Positions 58,319 to 64,000 of a stretch of DNA of 64,000 bases are shown piece after piece. The notes below the pieces were generated by a model. That model had not been told where the DNA came from. It was given only the letters and a program-made list of their open reading frames with translations, and made no database searches. Each line of letters begins with the position of its first letter. Within the stretch, counting starts at the first letter, position 1. Source of the DNA: Balneolales bacterium ANBcel1 (GTDB taxonomy: Bacteria > Bacteroidota > Rhodothermia > Balneolales > Natronogracilivirgulaceae); contig JARULB010000005.1 of the NCBI GenBank assembly GCA_029688905.1, positions 124,001 to 188,000 on the forward strand, given 5' to 3'. The translations under genes were made by a program, and so were the position numbers.

Positions 58319-59263
58319 ATGCTAAACTACATTTGGTCGGGCCTCATCATCATCAGCCTCCTGTTTGCCGTGACCCAGGATGCCAGCGACCTCATCCAGG
58401 ATACCTACCGAAACGGAGAGATTCACAATGTGGAAATCGTTTTCCCGGAGAACGGTGATCCCGGCAAGCGACAGTCGGTCCGGTTCTCAATTCCGGATCA
58501 CGAAGGAACGTTTGAAGCCGTATGGCGCCCTCTTGATGCCGAAAACCGGGAATTGGTGATTACGGTGAGCGACGGGATGCCGGAACACTGGCAACGGGTG
58601 GCCGAAAACCAGGAGGCCTCCACAGAAACAGAAATGCTGGCGCAGGTGACCCGATTCGAGCGGGAAACAGGCCGGGCCGCCATCGTCCTGCCGGAAGTGC
58701 GCTATGTAAAATTACGGGCCATTACGGCGGCGGCATTCAACATGGCCGAATTTGCGGTCACGCTTGCCATCGGCCTGATCGGGGTGATGGCGTTATGGCT
58801 GGGCCTGATGAAAATCGCCGAAAAAAGCGGACTGGTTTACATTCTGGTGCGCCTGGTGCAGCCATTCCTCCGCTTTCTGTTTCCGAATGTCCCCAAATCG
58901 CATCCTGCTCACGGGATCATCAGCCTCAACATGGCGGCCAACATGCTCGGACTGGGGAATGCGGCCACACCTCTCGGCATCAAGGCGATGGAGGAACTTC
59001 AGAAAATCAATCCGAGCAAGGACCGGGCCAGCAACGCCCAATGCATGCTGCTCACCGTCAATACCGCCAGCGTACAGCTGCTGCCACCCGCCACACTCGT
59101 GGCCCTGATCGGCACCGGTGTCAACCAGCTGGTCATCAGCATGGCGCTGGCAACGCTCATTTCGCTGATTGTCGGTATCACTGCCGCCAAAATCTACGAG
59201 CGGTTCCATCCGGAAGAGCCGCATCTGGAAAACATCCCCGTTGAACAAAAAAGCGAGGCCTGA
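58319..59263 (+). CDS. spmA: SpmA-like membrane protein with extra domain
   Basis: 314 residues from ATG 58319 (MLNYIWSGLIIISLLF), preceded by GGAG; a frame extension to 58247 is ignored. It is a nucleoside-recognition/Gate-domain protein of the spore-maturation SpmA type: IGLIGVMALWLGLMKIAEKSG, FLFPNVPKSHPAHG, NMAANMLGLGNAATPLGIKAMEEL. B. subtilis SpmA is ~196 residues; here about 100 hydrophilic residues (about 35-133), predicted beta-rich, are inserted between TM1 and the rest. SpmA/SpmB of non-sporulating bacteria have no settled function. It is followed after 3 bp by spmB. Confidence 0.9.
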   Translation: MLNYIWSGLIIISLLFAVTQDASDLIQDTYRNGEIHNVEIVFPENGDPGKRQSVRFSIPDHEGTFEAVWRPLDAENRELVITVSDGMPEHWQRVAENQEASTETEMLAQVTRFERETGRAAIVLPEVRYVKLRAITAAAFNMAEFAVTLAIGLIGVMALWLGLMKIAEKSGLVYILVRLVQPFLRFLFPNVPKSHPAHGIISLNMAANMLGLGNAATPLGIKAMEELQKINPSKDRASNAQCMLLTVNTASVQLLPPATLVALIGTGVNQLVISMALATLISLIVGITAAKIYERFHPEEPHLENIPVEQKSEA

Positions 59264-59266
59264 TTC

Positions 59267-59788
59267 ATGCAAACCATAGCCGCTTTCATTCTGCCACTGA
59301 TCATCGTATTTATTCCGCTTTACGGCCTCGTCAAGAAAGTGCCTGTCTACGAAGTATTTGTGGATGGCGCAAAGGAGGGCTTCCAGATAGGTGTGCGGAT
59401 CATCCCGTACCTGGTCGCCATTTTGTTCGCCATCGGCATGTTCCGTGAAAGCGGGGCCATGGACTTCTTCATGGCGGCACTCGGTCCGGCACTGGGCTGG
59501 GTAGGGTTTCCGGTGGAAGTGCTCCCGATGGCGATCTTTCGTCCGCTTACCGGCAGCGGTTCCGTCGGCGTCCTGGCCGATATGGTCGCGGCGTACGGCG
59601 AGGATTCCCTGTTCGTAAAAATGGCGGCCACCATGTTCGGTTCCACCGAAACCACGTTCTATGTGCTGGCTGTTTATTTCGGCGCGGTAGGCATTCGCCG
59701 GGTGAAATACGCGGTGCAGACCGGACTGATCGCCGACCTGGCAGGCATCATCGCATCGGTGGTAATCGTTTACATCCTGTTCGGTTGA
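59267..59788 (+). CDS. spmB: SpmB-like membrane protein
   Basis: 173 residues with about five hydrophobic helices and the SpmB motifs: IPLYGLVKKVPVYEVFVDGA, GFQIGVRIIPYLVAILFAIG, FRPLTGSGSVGVLADM, FGSTETTFYVLAVYFGAVG and IRRVKYAVQTGLIADL. It pairs with SpmA encoded 3 bp upstream; many Bacteroidota carry both as one fused gene. A joint role as a transporter-like gate is inferred from the shared Gate domain. It converges on the M48 peptidase gene with a 12-bp gap. Confidence 0.93.
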   Translation: MQTIAAFILPLIIVFIPLYGLVKKVPVYEVFVDGAKEGFQIGVRIIPYLVAILFAIGMFRESGAMDFFMAALGPALGWVGFPVEVLPMAIFRPLTGSGSVGVLADMVAAYGEDSLFVKMAATMFGSTETTFYVLAVYFGAVGIRRVKYAVQTGLIADLAGIIASVVIVYILFG

Positions 59789-59800
59789 CCGGTGCGCTGA

Positions 59801-61042
59801 TCAGCTGTCCTCCGTCGAACGTATCGCCTGAATCCTCTCGGCCACAGGGGGATGAGAATAGTTCAGAAACACATGGAAGGGATGCGGCGTAAGATTGGAC
59901 AGATTGTCGGCCGACAGCTTCTTCAGTACGGAAACCATGCTTTCCGGCTCGCCTGTCGTTTCGGCGGCAAACCGGTCGGCCTCGAACTCATGCTTGCGGG
60001 AAACGATCTGCATCACAATGGATAGCAGCATTTCAACGGGGGCATACAGCAGACCGAAAAAGAGCAGGCCGGCATAAACCGAAATCTCTTCCATGAAAAA
60101 CGCTTCATGCAGACCGGGTATCCGGATGAAGAGAGAGAGCAGAAAAAGCATCAATCCGGTCTGTAAAAACCCGATGATCATATTTTTCGGGATGTGCCTT
60201 TTTTTATAGTGACCGACTTCGTGGGCCAGTACCGCCACAAGTTCCGGAACGGTGTGGTTTTCGATCAGCGTGTCGAACAGAGCGATGCGTTTGTTTTTCC
60301 CGAAGCCGGTAAAAAACGCGTTGGACTTGCCGGACCGGCGGGATCCGTCGATGGTGTAGATTCCCTGAAGCGGAAACGACACCTTTTCCGCATAATCGAG
60401 AATCGCCTGTTTGAGCTCCCCGTCTTCGAGTGGCTCAAATTTGTTGAACAGGGGCATAATCCAGGTGGGTGCGATAAACTGCACAAACAGAGTGAACAGG
60501 ATCACCACCACCCAGGCGTAGAGCCATGCCTCTGCTCCCAGAAATTCGAAGATGGCGATCACCCCTGCGAGAAGCGGACCACCAAGCAGCACCGCCAGCA
60601 CCATCCCCTTCAACAGATCGGTTGCAAAAGTTCGGGGAGTGGTCTTGTTGAAACCGAACCGCTCTTCGATGACAAACGTGCTGTAGATCGAAAACGGAAG
60701 CGAGAGAATACTTTGCCCGAGAAGTAGCATGCCGATAAAAAGCAGCCCGGTGGCGATGGTACCGTACCCCAGTTCCCGAACCAGCTGGTCGGCCCAGTTG
60801 AAGCCGCCCGCGAACCAGAAAAGCAGAAGAACGGCGAGGCTGAAGGTGGCCGAAATCAGTCCGAATCGGGTCCGAACCCGCGTGTATTCCTGCGATTTGC
60901 GATACTTCTCCTCGTCGCAGACATCGCCAAACTCATCGGGCATCTGCTTTCGAAGTGCCTTCAGGTTGAGCAGATCGGAAATGAGGTTCAAAAGATAATC
61001 GGCAGCCAGGGCCGCCAATATGATCACTGCATAGATATTCAT
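59801..61042 (-). CDS. M48-family membrane metallopeptidase (Ste24/CAAX protease-like)
   Basis: 413 residues with about seven membrane helices. The zinc motif is VLAHEVGHYKKRHI (HExxH), with the third ligand Glu in RKHEFEADRFA. SIYSTFVIEERFGFNKTTPRTF and RRSGKSNAFFTGFGKNKRI are characteristic of Ste24-type enzymes. Bacterial members probably take part in membrane-protein quality control rather than prenyl-protein processing. The stop of the next gene upstream, the DEAD-box helicase, is 53 bp away on the same strand. Confidence 0.94.
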   Translation of the reverse strand: MNIYAVIILAALAADYLLNLISDLLNLKALRKQMPDEFGDVCDEEKYRKSQEYTRVRTRFGLISATFSLAVLLLFWFAGGFNWADQLVRELGYGTIATGLLFIGMLLLGQSILSLPFSIYSTFVIEERFGFNKTTPRTFATDLLKGMVLAVLLGGPLLAGVIAIFEFLGAEAWLYAWVVVILFTLFVQFIAPTWIMPLFNKFEPLEDGELKQAILDYAEKVSFPLQGIYTIDGSRRSGKSNAFFTGFGKNKRIALFDTLIENHTVPELVAVLAHEVGHYKKRHIPKNMIIGFLQTGLMLFLLSLFIRIPGLHEAFFMEEISVYAGLLFFGLLYAPVEMLLSIVMQIVSRKHEFEADRFAAETTGEPESMVSVLKKLSADNLSNLTPHPFHVFLNYSHPPVAERIQAIRSTEDS

Positions 61043-61095
61043 CGCAAGGGCTGCCGCTTTGACCTGGTTATCATCCGGTTATCCTTAATTGTCCG

Positions 61096-63048
61096 CTAAT
61101 CACTTCCGAATATGTTCTTGATCTTGCTCCAGACACCCCGTTTTTTTTCAACGGACTTGTTCACGCGATCCATGTCGGGGGAGGTGATATTATCAAAGAG
61201 CTCCCTGCGTTCGGCGTCTTTGGATGACGACTTCTGCCTTCCACGGGATGGTGCACGGCCTGAGGAACCCTCCTTGCCGCGTTGGGGTCCACGGCGGCGG
61301 CCTTTTTGAGAACCTCCTTCGCCTTTGCCCCCCCTGGCCGGTCCGCGGCGTCCCTTGCCGGATCGGTCCTCCTGGCGGCTGCTTCCATCATCCTGTGATT
61401 GTGCCTGCCGGGACTGCTGAGGATCCGGTTGATCCTTGCCGGCACGCTCGGAACGACTTTTGGAATCCTTGCCGCGGCGATTTCCACCCGGCCTTCTTCT
61501 GCCTCTGCGTCGTTTGGGACGGCCATCGGAGTCCTTGTTTCCGGAATCTCCACCGGAATCCCGCCCTTTTGCAGCATCATCGGAGCCCGAATCGGTGCCC
61601 TGTTTGCTTGTCTGAAGGGTGTTGCGGCCACCCTGACTGCGTTCTCTGCCGCCACTGCCGGATTTCTTTTCACCGGCGGCCGGTGCTCCGGCGGCTTCAT
61701 CCTCAGACACGGGCTTTCCGTTTTGCGTACCCGAATCTTCTTTGCCGGCTTTTGCATCTTTGCCGCGAGGTGGCCTGCCCTTACCGGAGCGGGATTTGTC
61801 TTTGTCACCGGATGCATCCTTTCGCTCCGGCTTTTGCCGGCCCTGGCCACGTCCGCGTCCCCTGCGCCGGTTGCCGTCCGATGAGCGTTCTTCATCCTGA
61901 TCCTGTCCACCTGCTTTTCCGCTGATCTCGTCGGGCACCTCCATTTTCCTGATTTCGGAATCCATGCCGCGGATGATACTCTCCATATAGCGGCGATCCT
62001 GACCCGAAACCAGCGTTACGGCGTCACCGGTTGCCTCGGCGCGGGCGGTTCGGCCGATTCGATGCACATAATCCTCGACATCGTGGGGAACCGAGAAGTT
62101 AATCACATGGGAAATACCCACCACGTCGATACCCCTAGACATCACATCCGTTGCCACAATAACGCGATACTCCCCTTTTCGGAAGCTTTCCAGCGCTTTT
62201 TCCCGCTCGGCCTGGGTCCGGTCGCCGTGAATGCTGGTCACGTTGGCCCCTTTTCTGTTGAGCTCACGGGTCAGTTTGTCAACCGCCCGTTTGGTCGACA
62301 TGAATATGATTGCCGACGGCCATTTTTCCTTTTCGTATAGATGCAGAACGAGCGGCAGTTTCTCACGCTCCTCCACATAATACATGCTTTGGGCTACACC
62401 TTCGGCGGCCTTGTTGGATGGCGCCATATTCACACGCTCCGGGTTTTTCATCATCTTCCGGGCGAGTTGTGCGATTTTCTGCGGCATGGTTGCCGAAAAG
62501 AGCAGTGTTTGACGCTCTTTGGGCAGGCTGCTGACAATCTGGGTGATATCGGGGATGAACCCCATGTCCAGCATCCGGTCGGCTTCATCGAGAATCAGAA
62601 AATCGAGATTGCTGAAGTCGACATCGTGGATTTTCATGTGGTCGAGCAGGCGTCCCGGCGTTGCAACGATGATGTTGGTGCCGCGGGAAAGCGCCTTTTC
62701 CTGGCGCGACCAGTCGTCGCCGCCATAAACTTTAGCAGTCGTTAGTCCGGTATGATAACCGATGGCAAAAAAGGCTTCGTCGACCTGTCCGGCCAGTTCA
62801 CGGGTAGGTGTGATCACCAGTGCCCGGATACCCTCTTTATTCTGCTTTTTCTTCTCGGAAAGTTTCTCAAGCACGGGGATGGCGAATGCGGCCGTTTTGC
62901 CGGTGCCGGTCTGAGCGGAGGCCAGAACGTCCCGGCCTTGCAGAATCAGGGAAATGCATGCTTCCTGAATTGGGGTGGGTTTCTCAAAACCCATGTCCCG
63001 CAATCCGTTTAATACCTCTTCATGGAGGTTGAATTGATCAAATGACAA
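61096..63048 (-). CDS. DEAD-box RNA helicase with long charged C-terminal tail
   Basis: 650 residues. The helicase core (1-375) has every DEAD motif: Q motif (KPTPIQEA), AQTGTGKT, PTRELAGQ, ATPGRLLDH, LDEADRMLDMGF, FSATMP, ATDVMSRGID and HRIGRTARA, as in RhlE-like enzymes. The tail (about 376-630) is low complexity, rich in Gly, Arg, Lys, Ser, Asp and Gln (RRRGRGRGQGRQ), probably disordered and RNA-binding. A short conserved-looking end is KRGVWSKIKNIFGSD. The start is TTG at 63048, about 59 nt after the predicted start site; the leader can form GCTTAT/ATAAGC (63075-63096). Confidence 0.94.
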   Translation of the reverse strand: MSFDQFNLHEEVLNGLRDMGFEKPTPIQEACISLILQGRDVLASAQTGTGKTAAFAIPVLEKLSEKKKQNKEGIRALVITPTRELAGQVDEAFFAIGYHTGLTTAKVYGGDDWSRQEKALSRGTNIIVATPGRLLDHMKIHDVDFSNLDFLILDEADRMLDMGFIPDITQIVSSLPKERQTLLFSATMPQKIAQLARKMMKNPERVNMAPSNKAAEGVAQSMYYVEEREKLPLVLHLYEKEKWPSAIIFMSTKRAVDKLTRELNRKGANVTSIHGDRTQAEREKALESFRKGEYRVIVATDVMSRGIDVVGISHVINFSVPHDVEDYVHRIGRTARAEATGDAVTLVSGQDRRYMESIIRGMDSEIRKMEVPDEISGKAGGQDQDEERSSDGNRRRGRGRGQGRQKPERKDASGDKDKSRSGKGRPPRGKDAKAGKEDSGTQNGKPVSEDEAAGAPAAGEKKSGSGGRERSQGGRNTLQTSKQGTDSGSDDAAKGRDSGGDSGNKDSDGRPKRRRGRRRPGGNRRGKDSKSRSERAGKDQPDPQQSRQAQSQDDGSSRQEDRSGKGRRGPARGGKGEGGSQKGRRRGPQRGKEGSSGRAPSRGRQKSSSKDAERRELFDNITSPDMDRVNKSVEKKRGVWSKIKNIFGSD

Positions 63049-63113
63049 AATATTAAATATGGTTTTTGATAATGGCTTATTTTTTTACTCATAAGCTGTT
63101 GAAAGAATCTTGT

Positions 63114-63142
63114 AATATAAGAAATTAACCGGCCAAAGTTAA
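63114..63142 (-). promoter_or_regulatory. Sigma70-like promoter of the DEAD-box helicase gene
   Basis: On the minus strand TTAACT (63137-63142) and TATATT (63114-63119) are 17 bp apart; the -35 overlaps the stop codon of the upstream CPBP gene. The surrounding TCTTATATTACA is identical to that of the promoter called at 12011-12022, which supports both. Confidence 0.45.
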
Positions 63143-64000
63143 TACCTGCCGGAATCAGGAGGATGGGTTATATTGGGCGAGACACTCAGTGTATGGCCCT
63201 GATGGCGGAGCCAAAGCACGATAACCACTACCAGCAGAACCACCCCGATAATGCCGATGATACCGCCTTCGGGACCAAATCGGCCGCCCGTCCAGAGATC
63301 GGGACCGGTAACCTGTGCCTGCAACAGCGACTGCCGGAACGGAATGCCGCTTACCGGCAACCCGTAAACCCCTCCCTGGATGAAATTCCATCCAAAATGT
63401 ATCCCTACAGAGTAGCCGAGCTGACCGGTAACTACGTAGGGTATGGCAAGCATGATACCGGCCAGCACAATCGTCACCATCCCGAACATTGTGGCATTGG
63501 GATTGGACATGTGGAGCACCCCGAATACCAGGGAGCTGATGCCGATGGCGATGATGCCGGCGCTATTTCTGTTGTATCCGGTGAAAAAACCCTCGGTCAG
63601 GTTTTTCAGCTGATACCCCCGCGACCAGAGCTCTTCATAGAAGCCGACAACCGCCATGGTAATCAGATAGCCGCCAAATACCGCCATGAAACCGCGGGCC
63701 GAGTTGCGCTCCCATCCGTAGCCGGCGAACTCGATCCATCCCGCCATCCACAGGATCAATACCATCACAGACATAACCAGCGTGGCCATCAAAAAACCGA
63801 TCCCGCACTCTTTCCACCATCCGGCGGTTATCCTGAGACCAAAATCGCGGATCGGTCGCTTGTCAACCATCCACCCGGAGACCCAAACCCCCAGTGTGAT
63901 GGCGATGCCGCCGGCAACAATCTGCAGGTTTCTGCCGCCGACCTGGGACGCCAGCAGGGAGAGCGGAATCAGGAATATCAGGGAGAGAACGATCTGAATC
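63139..64000 (-). CDS. CPBP-family intramembrane metalloprotease (N-terminus outside window)
   Basis: The frame is open from the window end (first full codon at 63999) to 63139, 286 residues. ATG 63870 lies in the middle of a continuing membrane protein: the upstream codons encode a hydrophobic stretch (IQIVLSLIFLIPLSLLAS), so it is not the start. CPBP (Abi) motifs: VGFYEELWSRGYQLKNL (EExxxR), VFGVLHMSNPNATM (FxxxH) and GIHFGWNFIQGG (HxxxN-like). These rhomboid-unrelated intramembrane proteases process prenylated or other membrane proteins, or give bacteriocin immunity. The stop overlaps the promoter of the downstream helicase. Confidence 0.88.
   Translation of the reverse strand, partial: IQIVLSLIFLIPLSLLASQVGGRNLQIVAGGIAITLGVWVSGWMVDKRPIRDFGLRITAGWWKECGIGFLMATLVMSVMVLILWMAGWIEFAGYGWERNSARGFMAVFGGYLITMAVVGFYEELWSRGYQLKNLTEGFFTGYNRNSAGIIAIGISSLVFGVLHMSNPNATMFGMVTIVLAGIMLAIPYVVTGQLGYSVGIHFGWNFIQGGVYGLPVSGIPFRQSLLQAQVTGPDLWTGGRFGPEGGIIGIIGVVLLVVVIVLWLRHQGHTLSVSPNITHPPDSGRY

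Noticed and set aside
63870-63870. ATG at 63870 as the start of the CPBP protease
   Set aside because: The frame stays open to the window end and encodes a further membrane helix, so the gene is truncated by the window.
1-64000. CRISPR arrays, tRNA/rRNA genes, transposases, phage genes
   Set aside because: Gaps were read for regular repeats, cloverleaf-type arms and typical proteins; none was found.

Overview
The window looks like chromosomal DNA of a Gram-negative, T9SS-bearing bacterium of the Bacteroidota/Balneolota/Rhodothermota assemblage. I favour a Balneolales-type organism, but that is inference. Supporting evidence: a type IX secretion C-terminal domain with the NYPNPFNPST motif and a relic of a second one; BatC/BatD/BatE; a DUF4293 protein; a BshA bacillithiol glycosyltransferase; SpmA/SpmB in a non-spore context; moderately high GC; generally weak Shine-Dalgarno sequences and several GTG/TTG starts. 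I recognised no tRNA, rRNA, CRISPR array, prophage or insertion sequence. About 53 protein genes cover most of the window, and the first and last are cut by the window edges.

Layout. 1-9.4 kb, all minus strand: a beta-lactamase-fold hydrolase (partial), a PDZ-alpha/beta hydrolase, a SAM methyltransferase, a T9SS-exported CE15 glucuronoyl esterase-like protein with Fn3 repeats, a T9SS-tail pseudogene, and a 997-aa PAS/GAF HisKA_2 sensor kinase. 9.8-12 kb: a lipoprotein DJ-1/PfpI protein facing an erythromycin-esterase-family protein. 12-15 kb: a candidate small RNA with promoter and terminator, a leader hairpin, then a compact STAS / anti-sigma kinase / PP2C phosphatase partner-switching operon, converging on an MltF-type lytic transglycosylase. 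16.5-19.2 kb: two EamA transporters and DUF4293.

19.2-33.2 kb is an extracellular polysaccharide locus: outer-membrane export protein, Wzz-like co-polymerase, O-antigen ligase/polymerase, Wzx-like flippase, FkbM methyltransferase, SDR epimerase, three GT-B glycosyltransferases and a secreted beta-helix protein. No initiating sugar-phosphate transferase and no tyrosine kinase is present here. 33.4-35 kb: pyrR-pyrB, translationally coupled. 35.3-39.8 kb: a HAD protein, then a PAS histidine kinase, a single-domain response regulator and a REC-HisKA_2 hybrid that look like one phosphorelay. 40-47 kb: sucC, bshA, two exported Gfo/Idh/MocA oxidoreductases and a PmoA-like (DUF6807) secreted protein, the last three probably a carbohydrate-derivative catabolic unit.

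47.6-53.7 kb: yebC, batC-batD-batE (no batA/batB in the window) and an M20 dipeptidase with a good terminator. 53.8-56.6 kb: a tightly overlapped operon of 2-oxoacid dehydrogenase E2, panC and panD. 56.8-64 kb: a trans-sulfuration PLP enzyme with a low-complexity insert, spmA (with a ~100-residue insertion) and spmB, a Ste24/M48 membrane protease, a DEAD-box helicase with a long charged tail, and a CPBP-family membrane protease (partial).

Nothing here is an unmistakable new defence or mobile system. The points I would look at first are the candidate sRNA at 12.03 kb, the exported DJ-1 protein, the SpmA insertion, the CE15 enzyme lacking the conserved Arg after its nucleophile, and the kinase-receiver-kinase relay.
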